A stretch of 64,000 nucleotides of DNA from Azoarcus sp. Aa7. Its GTDB lineage: Bacteria; Pseudomonadota; Gammaproteobacteria; Burkholderiales; Rhodocyclaceae. This document shows positions 27,045 to 40,018 of this stretch, piece by piece; the first letter of the stretch is position 1, and every line of letters begins with the position of its first letter. The position numbers and the translations under genes were made by a program. The DNA lies in NCBI RefSeq assembly GCF_014822185.1, contig NZ_QVLR01000056.1, positions 124,001 to 188,000 of the forward strand, given 5' to 3'. The notes beneath the pieces were generated by a model, which saw nothing but the letters and a program-made list of their open reading frames with translations, ran no database searches and had not been told where the DNA came from.

Positions 27045-27578
27045 ATGTCTCGTGTAGCTAAGAATCCGGTGGCAATCCCTCAGGGCGTCGATGTGAGCGT
27101 GGCGGCTGGTGAGGTTTCCGTCAAGGGGCCACTGGGTACCGTCAAGCAGTACATCGGCAATGCCGTCTCCGTGCAGCGCGAAGGCGATGCGCTCGTGTTC
27201 GCCGCCGTTGCCGGTGCCGCGAACGGTCGTGCGATGTCGGGTACCGTGCGCGCGCTCGTGAATAACATGGTCGCCGGCGTGACGAAGGGTTTCGAACGCA
27301 AGCTGAACCTCGTGGGCGTTGGCTATCGTGCGCAGGCGCAGGGCGACAAGCTGAATCTGACGCTTGGGTTCTCGCATCCTGTCGTGCACCAGATGCCGGC
27401 GGGCGTGAAGGTGGAAACACCGACTCAGACGGAAATCGTCATCAAGGGCATCGACAAGCAGCAGGTTGGTCAGGTCGCTGCCGAAGTGCGTGCATACCGC
27501 GCTCCCGAGCCTTATAAGGGCAAGGGCGTCCGCTACGCGGACGAGGTGGTCGTGCTCAAGGAAACCAAGAAGAAGTAA
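27045..27578 (+). CDS. rplF: Ribosomal protein L6
   Basis: A 177-residue 50S protein with two similar domains near the sarcin-ricin loop. It starts [15 protein letters not shown] and ends with the conserved [13 protein letters not shown] followed by a Lys-rich tail. GGGGG lies before the ATG. Confidence 0.98.
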   Translation: MSRVAKNPVAIPQGVDVSVAAGEVSVKGPLGTVKQYIGNAVSVQREGDALVFAAVAGAANGRAMSGTVRALVNNMVAGVTKGFERKLNLVGVGYRAQAQGDKLNLTLGFSHPVVHQMPAGVKVETPTQTEIVIKGIDKQQVGQVAAEVRAYRAPEPYKGKGVRYADEVVVLKETKKK

Positions 27579-27590
27579 GGGCGGTTCGAT

Positions 27591-27944
27591 ATGAACAAGA
27601 AAGTGGTTCGTCTGCGTCGTGCTCGTAAAACCCGAGCCAAAATCGCGGAACTGAAGGCGGTTCGTCTGACTGTGTTCCGTTCCAATTCCCATATCTACGC
27701 CCAGATCATCGATGGTTCCGGCGCGCGCGTGCTCGCGGCTGCCTCCACGGTCGAGACGGACGTGCGTTCGCAACTATCGCACGGCGGCAATAAGGCCGCT
27801 GCCGCGATCGTCGGCAAGCTGATCGCCGAGCGTGCGAAGGCCGCGGGTATCGAGTCCGTCGCGTTCGATCGTGCCGGCTTCCAGTATCACGGTCGCGTCA
27901 AGGCGCTGGCCGAGGCCGCCCGCGAAGGCGGTCTCAAGTTCTAA
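27591..27944 (+). CDS. rplR: Ribosomal protein L18
   Basis: A 117-residue protein that carries 5S rRNA to the large subunit together with L5 and L25. An Arg/Lys-rich N-terminus precedes [20 protein letters not shown]. The C-terminus [20 protein letters not shown] is the family signature. The length is normal. Confidence 0.98.
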   Translation: MNKKVVRLRRARKTRAKIAELKAVRLTVFRSNSHIYAQIIDGSGARVLAAASTVETDVRSQLSHGGNKAAAAIVGKLIAERAKAAGIESVAFDRAGFQYHGRVKALAEAAREGGLKF

Positions 27945-27956
27945 GCGAGGAATCGT

Positions 27957-28481
27957 ATGGCTAAGCAACAAAGCAAGCGTCCGCAGGCTTCCGAGGAGCG
28001 TGACGACGGCCTGCGCGAGAAGATGGTCGCCATCAACCGCGTGACCAAGGTCGTGAAGGGCGGTCGTATCCTCGGTTTTGCGGCGCTGACGGTGGTTGGC
28101 GATGGCGATGGCGGCATCGGCATGGGTAAGGGCAAGTCCCGCGAAGTGCCCGTCGCCGTGCAGAAGGCTATGGACGAAGCGCGTCGCAAGATGGTCAAGG
28201 TCTCGCTTAAGAACGGTACGCTGCAGCATTCGGTGGTCGGCAAGCATGGCGCTTCGTCGGTGCTGATGCAGCCGGCGCCGAGCGGTACCGGCATCATTGC
28301 GGGCGGCCCGATGCGCGCGGTTTTCGAAGTCATGGGTGTGACCGACGTGACCTGCAAGTGCATCGGTTCGTCGAATCCGTACAACGTCGTGCGTGCAACG
28401 CTGAATGGTCTCCTGGCGGTCAACACGCCGGCGGAGATTGCCGCGAAGCGTGGCAAGAGCGTCGAAGAAATTCTGGGGTAA
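27957..28481 (+). CDS. rpsE: Ribosomal protein S5
   Basis: A 174-residue 30S protein involved in decoding accuracy and mRNA unwinding. The N-terminal dsRBD-like region holds [20 protein letters not shown]. The C-terminal domain has [14 protein letters not shown]. No spectinomycin-resistance type deletion is apparent in the loop around VTKVVKGGR. rpmD follows three bases later. Confidence 0.98.
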   Translation: MAKQQSKRPQASEERDDGLREKMVAINRVTKVVKGGRILGFAALTVVGDGDGGIGMGKGKSREVPVAVQKAMDEARRKMVKVSLKNGTLQHSVVGKHGASSVLMQPAPSGTGIIAGGPMRAVFEVMGVTDVTCKCIGSSNPYNVVRATLNGLLAVNTPAEIAAKRGKSVEEILG

Positions 28482-28484
28482 GCC

Positions 28485-28667
28485 ATGGCCGAGAAAACGA
28501 TCAAGGTTACGCTGGTCAAGAGCGTGATCGGTACCAAGCAGTCGCACCGTGCGACGGTGCGCGGGCTCGGCTTGCGTCGCCTGAATCATACCGTCGAGCT
28601 TCAGGACACGCCTGAGGTCCGCGGCATGGTGAACAAGGTGTCCTACCTGGTGAAGTGTGAGGGTTGA
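28485..28667 (+). CDS. rpmD: Ribosomal protein L30
   Basis: A 60-residue 50S protein. It contains [20 protein letters not shown] and the family ending [15 protein letters not shown]. rplO begins one base after its stop, so translation is probably coupled. Confidence 0.97.
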   Translation: MAEKTIKVTLVKSVIGTKQSHRATVRGLGLRRLNHTVELQDTPEVRGMVNKVSYLVKCEG

Positions 28668-28668
28668 G

Positions 28669-29106
28669 ATGCGTCTGAATACGATTAAACCCGCCGCTGG
28701 GTCGAAGTCCGCCGCCAAGCGCGTCGGACGTGGCATCGGCAGCGGTCTGGGCAAAACCTGCGGCCGTGGTCACAAGGGGCAGAAGTCCCGTGCTGGTGGC
28801 TTCCACAAGGTCGGTTTCGAAGGCGGTCAGATGCCGCTGCAGCGTCGTCTGCCGAAGCGTGGCTTTGTTTCGCTGACTGGGTCACGCAACGCCGAAGTTC
28901 GCCTCTCGGAACTGGACAAGCTGCCGGTGGATGACATCGATCTGCTCGTGCTGAAGCAGGCGGGTGTGGTCGCTGCCGATGCGCTTTCCGCGAAGGTGGT
29001 GCTGTCCGGCAGTATCGGCCGTAAGGTCACACTGCGCGGCGTCGGTGCAACGAAGGGCGCGCTCGCGGCCATTCAGGCGGCCGGCGGTTCGGTCGCCACC
29101 GAGTAA
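28669..29106 (+). CDS. rplO: Ribosomal protein L15
   Basis: A 145-residue 50S assembly protein with a Gly/Arg/Lys-rich N-terminus ([20 protein letters not shown]) and a globular C-terminus. The start [18 protein letters not shown] is preferred over a GTG-type start four codons upstream inside rpmD. secY follows after 14 bp. Confidence 0.98.
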   Translation: MRLNTIKPAAGSKSAAKRVGRGIGSGLGKTCGRGHKGQKSRAGGFHKVGFEGGQMPLQRRLPKRGFVSLTGSRNAEVRLSELDKLPVDDIDLLVLKQAGVVAADALSAKVVLSGSIGRKVTLRGVGATKGALAAIQAAGGSVATE

Positions 29107-29120
29107 GCGGGAATCCAGCT

Positions 29121-30446
29121 GTGGCCAATCCCGCTGCCACCTTGGGAGCGCCCGGTCGTTTTGGCGATTTGAAGCGCCGACTGATGTTCCTGGTCGGTGC
29201 CCTCATCGTCTACCGGATCGGTGCGCACATTCCTGTGCCCGGAATCGATCCCAGTCGGCTGGCTGAGCTGTTTCAGTCGCAGTCGGGGGGGATTCTCGGC
29301 GTCTTCAACTTGTTCTCGGGTGGTGCGCTGTCGCGCTTCACTATCTTCGCGCTGGGGATCATGCCGTACATCTCGGCATCGATCATCATGCAGCTGATGA
29401 CCGTGGCAGTGCCGTCGCTAGAGGCACTGAAGAAGGAGGGCGAGGCCGGTCGGCGCAAGATCACGCAGTACACGCGCGCGGGCACGCTGATTCTGGCGTT
29501 GGCCCAGTCTCTCGGCATCGCGATTGCGCTCGAAGGGCAGGCCGGGCTGGTGCTCGACCCGGGGCTCACCTTCCGTTTTGTGACGGTGGCGACGCTCGTG
29601 ACGGGCACAATGTTCCTGATGTGGCTCGGTGAGCAGATTACCGAACGCGGGTTGGGCAACGGTATCTCCCTCATCATCTTCGCCGGCATTGCGGCGGGGT
29701 TGCCGAGTTCGATCGCCGGTCTGTTCGAACTCGTGCGGACGGGGGCAATGCATCCCTTCACGGCGCTGCTGATCTGCTTGCTGGTGGCGCTTGTGACGGC
29801 GTTCGTGGTGTTCGTCGAGCGCGGGCAACGCAAGATTTTGGTGAATTACGCAAAGCGCCAAGTCGGTAACAAGATCTATGGCGGGCAGAGTTCGCATCTG
29901 CCACTGAAGCTGAATATGGCCGGGGTGATCCCGCCGATCTTCGCGTCCAGCATCATTCTTTTCCCCGCGACGCTGGGCCAGTGGTTCGGTTCGTCGGAGA
30001 GCATGATCTGGCTGCGGGATCTTTCGGCGAAGCTTGCGCCCGGGCAGCCGGTCTACGTGATGCTCTATGCCGTGGCGATCGTGTTTTTCTGCTTCTTCTA
30101 CACCGCGCTCGTGTTCAATGCACGGGAGACCGCGGATAACCTGAAGAAGAGCGGGGCGTTCGTGCCGGGTATTCGGCCGGGCGACCAGACGGCGCGTTAC
30201 ATCGACAAGATCTTGACGCGTCTGACGCTGGTGGGTGCGGTGTATATCACGCTGGTTTGCCTGCTCCCCGAGTTTCTGATCCTGAAGTGGAATGTTCCGT
30301 TCTACTTTGGCGGGACGTCGCTGCTGATCATCGTGGTGGTGACGATGGACTTCATGGCGCAGGTTCAGGCTTACGTGATGTCTCATCAGTACGAGAGTCT
30401 GCTGAAGAAGGCGAACTTCAAGGGGGCGGGCCTTCCGATCCGGTAA
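29121..30446 (+). CDS. secY: Preprotein translocase subunit SecY
   Basis: A 441-residue channel-forming inner-membrane protein with ten predicted helices. It starts with GTG. The plug/helix 2 region [18 protein letters not shown] and the cytoplasmic loops [15 protein letters not shown] and [12 protein letters not shown] are intact. It is placed after rplO in the spc block, and infA follows after three bases. Confidence 0.99.
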   Translation: MANPAATLGAPGRFGDLKRRLMFLVGALIVYRIGAHIPVPGIDPSRLAELFQSQSGGILGVFNLFSGGALSRFTIFALGIMPYISASIIMQLMTVAVPSLEALKKEGEAGRRKITQYTRAGTLILALAQSLGIAIALEGQAGLVLDPGLTFRFVTVATLVTGTMFLMWLGEQITERGLGNGISLIIFAGIAAGLPSSIAGLFELVRTGAMHPFTALLICLLVALVTAFVVFVERGQRKILVNYAKRQVGNKIYGGQSSHLPLKLNMAGVIPPIFASSIILFPATLGQWFGSSESMIWLRDLSAKLAPGQPVYVMLYAVAIVFFCFFYTALVFNARETADNLKKSGAFVPGIRPGDQTARYIDKILTRLTLVGAVYITLVCLLPEFLILKWNVPFYFGGTSLLIIVVVTMDFMAQVQAYVMSHQYESLLKKANFKGAGLPIR

Positions 30447-30449
30447 GTT

Positions 30450-30668
30450 ATGGCGAAGGAAGACGTTATCGAGATGCAGGGCGAGGTTACCGAGAACCTC
30501 CCCAACGCAACGTTTCGCGTCCGGCTCGAAAACGGACACGTGGTCCTCGGGTACATCTCCGGGAAGATGCGTATGCACTACATCCGCATTCTTCCTGGTG
30601 ACAAGGTCACCGTGCAGCTGACGCCCTATGACCTGACCAAGGCCCGGATCGTATTCCGGACCAAGTAA
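30450..30668 (+). CDS. infA: Translation initiation factor IF-1
   Basis: A 72-residue OB-fold factor that occupies the A site during initiation. It begins [20 protein letters not shown] and has the conserved [20 protein letters not shown]. It is embedded between secY and rpmJ, the usual betaproteobacterial location. Confidence 0.98.
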   Translation: MAKEDVIEMQGEVTENLPNATFRVRLENGHVVLGYISGKMRMHYIRILPGDKVTVQLTPYDLTKARIVFRTK

Positions 30669-30689
30669 TCAAGAAACAGGAGCAAGGAA

Positions 30690-30803
30690 ATGAGAGTTCA
30701 GGCATCGGTTAAGCGGCTCTGCCGCAATTGCAAGATCGTTCGCCGCAAGGGTGTTGTCCGTGTCATCTGCGCGGATCCGCGGCATAAGCAGCGCCAGGGT
30801 TGA
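30690..30803 (+). CDS. rpmJ: Ribosomal protein L36
   Basis: A 37-residue 50S protein too short for many gene finders. It begins [20 protein letters not shown]. Cys11, Cys14, Cys27 and His32 form the zinc ribbon, so this is the zinc-dependent form. AGGAGCAAGGAA precedes the ATG. It ends the spc block. Confidence 0.96.
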   Translation: MRVQASVKRLCRNCKIVRRKGVVRVICADPRHKQRQG

Positions 30804-30828
30804 TCTTAGGGCGTTCAGGGATTAACAT
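30800..30828 (+). promoter_or_regulatory. Possible alpha-block promoter upstream of rpsM
   Basis: TTGATC (30800-30805), 17 bp, TAACAT (30823-30828): four of six matches in each hexamer. It lies in the gap before rpsM, where an alpha operon promoter or leader is expected. A small inverted repeat AACATT-T-AATGTT overlaps the -10 region. Confidence 0.35.
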
Positions 30829-30856
30829 TTAATGTTTAGCTTTTTGGGGTAATCGA

Positions 30857-31219
30857 ATGGCCCGTATTGCTGGGGTAAACATTCCCAATCACAAGCATGC
30901 CGAGATTGCGCTGACCGCCATCTATGGAATTGGCCGTTCGCGTGCTCAGAAAATCTGTGATTCCGCCAACGTCGCGCGTTCCGTCAAGGTGAAGGATCTC
31001 ACCGAGTCGGACATGGAGCGCCTGCGTGACGAGGTCGGCAAGTTTATCGTCGAGGGCGATCTTCGCCGCGAAGTGACGATGAATATCAAGCGCCTGATGG
31101 ACTTGGGCTGCTATCGTGGTGTCCGTCATCGTCGCGGCCTTCCGCTGCGCGGTCAGAGGACCCGGACCAACGCCCGCACCCGCAAGGGACCGCGCAAGGC
31201 GATCGCCGGAAAGAAGTGA
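30857..31219 (+). CDS. rpsM: Ribosomal protein S13
   Basis: A 120-residue 30S head protein contacting P-site tRNA. It has the H2TH-like region [18 protein letters not shown] and the basic tail [17 protein letters not shown]. The first gene of the alpha block (rpsM-rpsK-rpsD-rpoA-rplQ), it is preceded by a GGGGTAATCG site. Confidence 0.98.
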   Translation: MARIAGVNIPNHKHAEIALTAIYGIGRSRAQKICDSANVARSVKVKDLTESDMERLRDEVGKFIVEGDLRREVTMNIKRLMDLGCYRGVRHRRGLPLRGQRTRTNARTRKGPRKAIAGKK

Positions 31220-31231
31220 TAAGGACTGATA

Positions 31232-31621
31232 ATGGCTAAAACTGCTGCGAAAGTTCGCAAGAAGGTCAAAAAGAACGTTGCCGAAGGTATCGCGCACGTT
31301 CATGCGAGCTTCAATAACACGATCATTACGATTACCGATCGTCAGGGCAATGCCCTGTCGTGGGCAACGTCGGGCGGCGCGGGCTTCAAGGGTTCGCGCA
31401 AGAGCACGCCGTTTGCCGCCCAGGTTGCCGCTGAAGCCGCTGGCAAGGCCGCGCAGGAATGCGGCGTCAAGAACCTGGAAGTGCGCATCAAGGGGCCCGG
31501 TCCGGGCCGCGAATCCGCTGTTCGCGCCCTGAACGCGCTGGGTATGAAGATCTCCAGCATTACCGACATCACGCCGATTCCGCACAACGGCTGCCGTCCG
31601 CCGAAAAAGCGTCGTATCTGA
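31232..31621 (+). CDS. rpsK: Ribosomal protein S11
   Basis: A 129-residue 30S platform protein. It has the conserved [20 protein letters not shown] and the C-terminal [18 protein letters not shown]. The Asn-Gly in PHNGCRPP is the site that becomes isoaspartate in E. coli. AAGGA precedes the start. Confidence 0.98.
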   Translation: MAKTAAKVRKKVKKNVAEGIAHVHASFNNTIITITDRQGNALSWATSGGAGFKGSRKSTPFAAQVAAEAAGKAAQECGVKNLEVRIKGPGPGRESAVRALNALGMKISSITDITPIPHNGCRPPKKRRI

Positions 31622-31635
31622 CAAGGAGTTGAAAC

Positions 31636-32265
31636 GTGGCTCGTAATCTGGATCCCAAGTGCCGTCAGTGCCGTCGCGAAGGCGAGAAGCTGTTTCTGAA
31701 GGCCGAGAAGTGCTTCACCGACAAGTGCGCGATCGAGCGCCGCTCGTATGCTCCTGGTCAGCATGGCCAGCGTTCCGGACAGCGTCTGTCCGGCTATGGC
31801 GTTCAGCTGCGTGAAAAGCAGAAGATCCGCCGTCTGTATGGCGTCCTCGAGGCGCAGTTCCGCAAGGTGTACGCCGAGGCAGACCGCCGTCGCGGCCAGA
31901 CCGGCGAGAACCTGTTGCAACTGCTCGAAGGTCGCCTCGATTCCGTTGTTTACCGCATGGGTTTCGGTGGTTCGCGCGCCGAGTCTCGCCAGCTGGTCCG
32001 TCACAACAGCATTCTCGTGAATGGCAAGCGCGTCAACATCCCGTCGTACGTCGTGCGTCCGGGCGAGACGGTCGAGCTCACCGAGGGTGCGCGCGGACAG
32101 CTTCGCGTCAAGGCCGCGCTCGAAGCCGCTGCTGCGCGTGGTTTCCCGGAGTGGCTGGAAGTCGACGCCAAGGCCGGCAAGGGCGTGTTCAAGGCGTACC
32201 CGCAGCGTTCCGAGCTGCCGCCGACGATCAACGAAGGTCTCGTCGTCGAACTGTACTCCCGCTAA
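31636..32265 (+). CDS. rpsD: Ribosomal protein S4
   Basis: A 209-residue 30S assembly initiator that represses the alpha operon in E. coli. It begins with GTG after AAGGAG ([20 protein letters not shown]) and keeps the N-terminal cysteines (Cys 9 and 12). The S4 RNA-binding domain lies at about 95-155 ([20 protein letters not shown]). Confidence 0.98.
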   Translation: MARNLDPKCRQCRREGEKLFLKAEKCFTDKCAIERRSYAPGQHGQRSGQRLSGYGVQLREKQKIRRLYGVLEAQFRKVYAEADRRRGQTGENLLQLLEGRLDSVVYRMGFGGSRAESRQLVRHNSILVNGKRVNIPSYVVRPGETVELTEGARGQLRVKAALEAAAARGFPEWLEVDAKAGKGVFKAYPQRSELPPTINEGLVVELYSR

Positions 32266-32304
32266 CGGGCTCGCCTGAAGACTCAAAGATCCGAGGAACT
32301 GCTG

Positions 32305-33285
32305 ATGCAAAGCAATTCACTGCTGAAACCCCGCATCATCGACGTCCAGTCCGTGTCGCCCGTTCAGGCGCGCGTGACGATGGAGCCGTTCGAGCGTGGT
32401 TTCGGTCATACCCTGGGGAATGCGCTGCGGCGCATCCTCCTTTCCTCGCTGCCGGGCTATGCGCCGACGGAAGTCTCGATTGAGGGCGTGCTGCACGAGT
32501 ACTCGACTCTGGACGGGGTGCGCGAGGACATCGTCGACCTGCTGCTGAACCTGAAGGGCGTGGTGCTAAAGCTGCACAACCGCGGTGAGGCGACGCTGCG
32601 CCTGTCGAAGTCGGGTGACGGTGTCGTCACCGCGCGAGACATCGAGGCCGGTCACGACGTCGAGATCATCAATCCCGATCACGTTATCGCGCATCTGGCA
32701 CCGGGCGGCAAGCTCGACATGCAGATCAAGGTCGAGGAAGGCCGCGGTTACGTTCCGGGCAACGTGCGTCCGGTTACCGGCGAGAGCAAGAGCATCGGGC
32801 ATGTCGTGCTGGACGCCTCGTTCAGCCCGGTGCGCCGGGTGAGCTATCTGGTCGAGAGTGCTCGCGTCGAGCAGCGTACCGACCTGGATCGCCTGGTGAT
32901 CGATATCGAGACCAACGGTGCGGTCGACCCCGAAGAGGCGATCCGTTACGCCGCGCGCGTGCTGATGGATCAGCTTTCGGTGTTCGCGGATCTGGAAGGT
33001 ACGGCGCCGGTCGCGGAAGTGACCGCTGCGCAGGTGATCGATCCGGTGCTGCTGCGTCCGGTAGATGACCTCGAGCTGACCGTTCGGTCGGCCAACTGCC
33101 TGAAGGCCGAGAACATCTACTATATCGGCGATCTGATCCAGCGTACGGAAACCGAGCTGCTGAAGACCCCGAACCTCGGTCGCAAGTCGCTGAACGAAAT
33201 CAAGGAAGTGTTGGCCTCGCGAGGGCTTACGCTCGGCATGAAACTGGAAAACTGGCCGCCGGCCGGGCTCGAGAAGCTCGGTTGA
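32305..33285 (+). CDS. rpoA: RNA polymerase alpha subunit
   Basis: A 326-residue assembly and regulatory subunit. The N-terminal dimerisation domain (about 1-230) includes [20 protein letters not shown]. After a flexible linker the C-terminal domain (about 250-315) has [19 protein letters not shown] and [13 protein letters not shown], which contact UP elements and activators. It follows rpsD by 39 bp and precedes rplQ. Confidence 0.99.
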   Translation: MQSNSLLKPRIIDVQSVSPVQARVTMEPFERGFGHTLGNALRRILLSSLPGYAPTEVSIEGVLHEYSTLDGVREDIVDLLLNLKGVVLKLHNRGEATLRLSKSGDGVVTARDIEAGHDVEIINPDHVIAHLAPGGKLDMQIKVEEGRGYVPGNVRPVTGESKSIGHVVLDASFSPVRRVSYLVESARVEQRTDLDRLVIDIETNGAVDPEEAIRYAARVLMDQLSVFADLEGTAPVAEVTAAQVIDPVLLRPVDDLELTVRSANCLKAENIYYIGDLIQRTETELLKTPNLGRKSLNEIKEVLASRGLTLGMKLENWPPAGLEKLG

Positions 33286-33312
33286 GTCGGCGCAGTTGAG
33301 TGAGGAATAGAA

Positions 33313-33717
33313 ATGCGTCACCGCAACGGTCTTCGCAAGCTTAACCGTACCAGCGCGCATCGTCAGGCGATGTTCCGCAACATGGCCAATTCGCTGCTGC
33401 GTCACGAAGTCATCAAGACGACCCTGCCCAAGGCCAAGGAATTGCGCCGTGTGGTCGAGCCGCTGATCACCCTGGGCAAGAAGCCCAGCCTGTCGAACCG
33501 TCGTCTGGCGTTCAACCGCCTGCGCGACCGCGACATGGTCGTGAAGCTGTTCGACGAGCTGGGTCCGCGCTTTGCTGCCCGCAATGGCGGCTATCTGCGC
33601 ATCCTGAAGTTCGGCTTCCGCGACGGCGACAACGCGCCGATGGCGCTGGTCGAACTGCTGGATCGTCCGGCAGAGGGCGAAGTGGCAGCTGAAGTGCAGG
33701 AAGCGGCAGCTGCGTAA
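33313..33717 (+). CDS. rplQ: Ribosomal protein L17
   Basis: A 134-residue 50S protein at the tunnel exit rim. It starts [20 protein letters not shown] and has [20 protein letters not shown]. An alanine/glutamate-rich tail extends past the E. coli length. It is the last gene of the super-locus and a strong terminator follows 27 bp later. Confidence 0.98.
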   Translation: MRHRNGLRKLNRTSAHRQAMFRNMANSLLRHEVIKTTLPKAKELRRVVEPLITLGKKPSLSNRRLAFNRLRDRDMVVKLFDELGPRFAARNGGYLRILKFGFRDGDNAPMALVELLDRPAEGEVAAEVQEAAAA

Positions 33718-33744
33718 GAAGTCGCTTCGCGACCGCGTGTCATC

Positions 33745-33777
33745 AAAAATGGGCCGTTTTGCGGCCCATTTTTTTTT
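33745..33777 (+). terminator. Strong intrinsic terminator after rplQ
   Basis: A 12-bp perfect stem AAAAATGGGCCG/CGGCCCATTTTT with loop TTTTG, running into nine Ts (33769-33777). The A-rich left arm also lets it work on the opposite strand. It closes the ribosomal super-locus. Confidence 0.92.
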
Positions 33778-33820
33778 GATTTGGGCGAGTTCGATTGAAG
33801 GGTGATTCGGAGGTGGAGCC

Positions 33821-34840
33821 TTGAGTACGGTGCTCGTGACGGGCGGGGCGGGTTACATCGGTTCACATACCTGCGTGGCCCTGCTGGAAGCGGGGCACGA
33901 CGTGGTCGTGGTGGACAATCTGTGCAACAGCAAACCGGCTGCGCTCGAACGGGTCGAGCGAATTGCGGGCAGAAAGCTGCGCGGGTTCCATCGTGCCGAC
34001 GTTCGCGATGCGTCCGCGTTGACGCGAGTGTTTGTCGAGCATCGAGTCGACGCGGTGATCCACTTCGCGGCTCTGAAGGCCGTGGGGGAGTCCGTTGCGC
34101 ATCCGCTGGCGTATTACGAGAACAATGTGGGCGGCCTGTTCTCGCTCGTCGGGGCGATGGAGGCGGCGGATGTCCGCCGGTTCGTGTTCAGTTCGTCGGC
34201 GACGGTGTACGGTGATCCGGCGAGCGTGCCGATCCGTGAGGATTTTCCCACTGGGGCGACGAATCCGTACGGGCGCACGAAGCTCATGTGCGAGGAGGTG
34301 CTGCGCGATCTCGTTGCCGCCGATGCGCGTTGGCACGTCGTTTTGCTGCGGTATTTCAACCCGGTCGGGGCGCATGCCAGCGGATCGATCGGGGAGGATC
34401 CGAACGGGATTCCGAACAACCTGATGCCCTATGTGAGCCAGGTGGCAGTCGGGAAGCTGAGGGAACTGCAGGTGTTCGGCGGGGATTATCCGACGTCGGA
34501 CGGGACGGGAGTCCGGGACTACATCCATGTGGTCGATCTCGCCGCCGGGCATGTTGCTGCCGTCGAGCGCATGGATGGCCTGCCGGGCGTGAGTTGTGTG
34601 AATCTCGGAACCGGACGCGGGTACAGCGTGTTGGAAGTGGCGCGGGCGTTCGAGCGGGCGTCGGGTCGGGAGGTGCCCTACCGTATCGTGGCGCGCCGGC
34701 CGGGTGACGTGGCAGCATGCTGGGCGGACGCGAGCCTGGCGTACAAGGTGTTGGGGTGGCAGCCGCAGTTCGATCTGGACGCGATGTGCCGCGACGCGTG
34801 GCGGTGGCAGTCGCTGAACCCGGGCGGTTATCCGGATTGA
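33821..34840 (+). CDS. galE: UDP-glucose 4-epimerase
   Basis: A 339-residue short-chain dehydrogenase/reductase that interconverts UDP-glucose and UDP-galactose for surface polysaccharides. It has the NAD-binding GGAGYIGSH near the N-terminus, VFSSSATVYG, and the catalytic Tyr-x3-Lys in NPYGRTKLM, then HVVDLAAGH and GTGRGYSVLEV typical of GalE. The start is TTG, supported by the in-frame stop just upstream and by a GGAGG eight bases before it. It stands alone after the rplQ terminator; no sugar genes are adjacent. Confidence 0.93.
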   Translation: MSTVLVTGGAGYIGSHTCVALLEAGHDVVVVDNLCNSKPAALERVERIAGRKLRGFHRADVRDASALTRVFVEHRVDAVIHFAALKAVGESVAHPLAYYENNVGGLFSLVGAMEAADVRRFVFSSSATVYGDPASVPIREDFPTGATNPYGRTKLMCEEVLRDLVAADARWHVVLLRYFNPVGAHASGSIGEDPNGIPNNLMPYVSQVAVGKLRELQVFGGDYPTSDGTGVRDYIHVVDLAAGHVAAVERMDGLPGVSCVNLGTGRGYSVLEVARAFERASGREVPYRIVARRPGDVAACWADASLAYKVLGWQPQFDLDAMCRDAWRWQSLNPGGYPD

Positions 34841-34847
34841 CGGGTTC

Positions 34848-34874
34848 GGGCGCCTTTCCGCGAGAGCGGCGCCC
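34848..34874. terminator. Hairpin between convergent galE and the small downstream gene
   Basis: A 7-bp perfect stem GGGCGCC/GGCGCCC (34848-34854 and 34868-34874) with a 13-base loop lies between two convergent genes. There is no T tract on either strand, so any terminator role is weak or Rho-assisted. Confidence 0.35.
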
Positions 34875-34879
34875 GCGGC

Positions 34880-35179
34880 TTACCAGGACTTGCGCAGCCG
34901 GTTGCGGTACTGGACGTCGTGCGGAAGCACCTTCTGCATCGGTTCGAGGTGTGCGGCGACGATATCGCACGCTTTCGCGAGGGTTTCCGGCGTGAGCTGC
35001 GGCAGTTCGCTTGTGCGCGCCGTGAGGCGCACGACCTGTTCGACCGCGCGTTTGCGCTGCTGCTCCTCTGCTGCCTGATACACGCCCAGTCCGGCGTCGA
35101 GCAGGGTCTTGAGGATCTTTACACGACGTTCGATGCGGTCGAGGAAGACGGCCTGTACGTCGTTCGGGACTGCGGGCAT
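34880..35179 (-). CDS. Small helical protein of unknown function
   Basis: A 99-residue soluble protein beginning MPAVPNDVQAVFLDRIERRV. It lacks a signal peptide or membrane segment and is mostly predicted helix with alternating charged and hydrophobic residues (EEQQRKRAVEQVVRLTARTS). The ATG at 35179 follows an AGGAGAAACTC site; a longer frame starting at 35260 has no such site. It reads away from galE and lies downstream of uvrA on the same strand. I do not recognise the family. A polymer-granule or DNA-associated helical protein would fit the composition, but this is a guess. Confidence 0.7.
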   Translation of the reverse strand: MPAVPNDVQAVFLDRIERRVKILKTLLDAGLGVYQAAEEQQRKRAVEQVVRLTARTSELPQLTPETLAKACDIVAAHLEPMQKVLPHDVQYRNRLRKSW

Positions 35180-35291
35180 GAGTTTCTCCTTGATTTTTTC
35201 GGGGGGTGCATTGCGGCGACCGCCGTATTGTCCGGAATACTCGTGGTGGCTCCGCTTCAAATTGTAAGCGCGATCGCCGGGGTTTTCCGCC

Positions 35292-38126
<2,835 letters not shown>

Positions 38127-38154
38127 GGGGCGGGCTGACCAAGGGTAACGTGCC

Positions 38155-38184
38155 ACTATACGAGAGAACGCCGACGCAAGCCAA
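38155..38184 (-). promoter_or_regulatory. Probable uvrA promoter
   Basis: On the minus strand TTGGCT (38184-38179), 18 bp, TATAGT (38160-38155), about 28 bp before the uvrA ATG. No CTGT-N8-ACAG-like LexA box was seen around it. A TAGAAT with an upstream TG (38201-38209) on the plus strand may serve the divergent transporter gene. Confidence 0.5.
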
Positions 38185-38236
38185 ACCGGCGGGCGGCGGG
38201 TGCTAGAATCGCCGTTTTGTTCCAGCCCCGAGACCG

Positions 38237-39445
38237 ATGGCCCGACCCGAGCACGATCCGATGACCCCCGCAGAACGCCGGGCTGGCGCGAGCCTTGCCG
38301 CGATCTTCGCGCTGCGCATGCTTGGCCTGTTCCTGATCCTGCCGGTGTTCTCGGTGCACGCGCACAAGCTCCCGGGGGGGGACAACCTGACTCTGGTAGG
38401 GCTGGCGATCGGTGCCTACGGCCTGACGCAGGCCTTCCTGCAGATGGCCTATGGCGCGGCGTCGGATCGTTTCGGGCGCAAGCCGGTGATTGTGTTCGGA
38501 TTGGTGGTCTTCGTGATCGGGAGCGCCGTTGCGGCGCTGGCCAGCGATATGGGGACGGTGATCGTGGGGCGTGCGCTGCAGGGCGCGGGGGCGATCTCGG
38601 CGGCGGTGACGGCGCTCGCGGCGGACCTGACGCGCGACCAGCATCGCACCAAGGTGATGGCGATGATCGGTTCGAGCATCGGACTGGTGTTCGCTCTGTC
38701 GATGGTGGCGGCACCGGTTCTGTATAATGCGATCGGCATGAGCGGGATCTTCTGGCTGACGGCTGTGCTCGCGGCTGCGGCAATCGGTGTGGTGCTGTAC
38801 GTCGTGCCGGCTGCGCCGCCGGTGCCGCGTGCACCGACCGGGCTGTTCGGCGAGGTGTTCCGCGACGGCCAGCTGATGCGGCTGAACGTCGGCGTGTTCG
38901 TGCTGCATCTGATCCAGACGGCGATGTGGGTGATGGTGCCGGCTGCGCTGGTGAGCGGGGCGAACCTGCCGCTGCCCGAGCACTGGAAGGTCTATCTGCC
39001 GGCCGTCCTGCTGTCGTTCGCGGTGATGGTGCCGGCGGTGATTGCGGCAGAGCGGCACAATCGCATGAAGCAGGTGTTCGGCGCTGCGGTCGCGCTGCTG
39101 GTGGCTGTGCAGGCGGGGCTCTTCGCTTTCGGCCAGAGCGTCGTGACGCTGGGTCTGTGGCTGACGCTGTTCTTTGTCGCCTTCAATGTGCTGGAGGCGA
39201 TCCTGCCGTCCTGGATCTCAAAGGTCGCGCCGCCGCATGCGAAAGGCACGGCGCTCGGTCTTTACAACACGCTGCAGTCGGCCGGACTGTTCCTCGGCGG
39301 CATGCTGGGGGGCTGGCTGGCCGAACACTTCGGCAGCGGCGCCGTGAATCTCGTGTGCGGCGTGCTCGCCGTGATCTGGCTGCTGCTGGCAGCCTCAATG
39401 AATCCGCCCGCCCGCCGCGTGACGCCGGCGTCGGCGGCGCACTAA
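38237..39445 (+). CDS. MFS transporter, YajR-like
   Basis: A 402-residue inner-membrane transporter with twelve predicted helices. The signature loop 2-3 motif is [14 protein letters not shown] near residue 74. A second-half helix pattern [30 protein letters not shown] resembles the YajR/DHA1 branch (written here only to show the region, about residues 315-344). It lacks the C-terminal ferredoxin-like domain of E. coli YajR. It is divergent from uvrA and 24 bp upstream of ssb, so it may be co-transcribed with ssb. The substrate is unknown; drug or sugar export are family possibilities. Confidence 0.85.
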   Translation: MARPEHDPMTPAERRAGASLAAIFALRMLGLFLILPVFSVHAHKLPGGDNLTLVGLAIGAYGLTQAFLQMAYGAASDRFGRKPVIVFGLVVFVIGSAVAALASDMGTVIVGRALQGAGAISAAVTALAADLTRDQHRTKVMAMIGSSIGLVFALSMVAAPVLYNAIGMSGIFWLTAVLAAAAIGVVLYVVPAAPPVPRAPTGLFGEVFRDGQLMRLNVGVFVLHLIQTAMWVMVPAALVSGANLPLPEHWKVYLPAVLLSFAVMVPAVIAAERHNRMKQVFGAAVALLVAVQAGLFAFGQSVVTLGLWLTLFFVAFNVLEAILPSWISKVAPPHAKGTALGLYNTLQSAGLFLGGMLGGWLAEHFGSGAVNLVCGVLAVIWLLLAASMNPPARRVTPASAAH

Positions 39446-39469
39446 CCTGTAACATCCGAGGAGAACCTC

Positions 39470-39961
39470 ATGGCTTCGTTGAACAAAGTCATCCTGATCG
39501 GCAATCTGGGCCGCGATCCGGAAACCCGCTATGCGCCGAGCGGCGACGCGATCTGCAACATCACCGTGGCGACCACCGAGACGTGGAAGGACAAGGCGAC
39601 CGGCGAGCGCAAGGAAGCGACCGAGTGGCACCGCGTGGTGTTCTTCGGCCGGCTGGCCGAGATCGCTGCGCAGTACCTGCGCAAGGGCAGCCAGATCTAC
39701 GTCGAAGGGCGCCTGCAGACGCGCAAGTGGCAGGACAAGGACGGCCAGGACCGTTACACGACCGAGATCCGCGGCGACGAGATGAAGATGCTGGGTTCGC
39801 GCCAGGGCGGCGGCGGCGATGCGCCGATGGGTGGTGGCTACGATGCTCCGGCTGCGGCGCCGGCCCGTCAGGCTCCGCAGCAGGCGCCAGCGCAGAAGGC
39901 GTCGGGCCAGTCGGGCGGCGGCGGCGGGTTTGGGGACTTCGACGACGACATCCCGTTCTGA
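39470..39961 (+). CDS. ssb: Single-stranded DNA-binding protein
   Basis: A 163-residue OB-fold protein that coats single-stranded DNA as a tetramer. It starts [20 protein letters not shown]. The OB fold covers about 1-108, followed by a Gly/Gln/Pro/Ala-rich linker and the acidic tail [10 protein letters not shown] that binds repair and replication partners. GAGGAG precedes the ATG. A hairpin with T residues follows as terminator. Confidence 0.98.
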   Translation: MASLNKVILIGNLGRDPETRYAPSGDAICNITVATTETWKDKATGERKEATEWHRVVFFGRLAEIAAQYLRKGSQIYVEGRLQTRKWQDKDGQDRYTTEIRGDEMKMLGSRQGGGGDAPMGGGYDAPAAAPARQAPQQAPAQKASGQSGGGGGFGDFDDDIPF

Positions 39962-39990
39962 CGAAGAAGTCTTTCCTGTTGTAAACAACG

Positions 39991-40018
39991 AATGCGAAGC
40001 CCAGTGGCTTCGCATTTT
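39991..40018 (+). terminator. Terminator after ssb
   Basis: An 11-bp perfect stem AATGCGAAGCC/GGCTTCGCATT with loop CAGT (39991-40016), followed by TTCGTTT. It lies 29 bp past the ssb stop. Confidence 0.75.

Noticed and set aside
38723-38728. TATAAT inside the MFS transporter gene
   Set aside because: No suitable -35 and no gene start downstream within reach; most likely chance.
38127-38834. N-terminal extension of UvrA by about 236 codons
   Set aside because: It would overlap the divergent transporter gene; the residues are low-complexity, while [14 protein letters not shown] is the known UvrA start.
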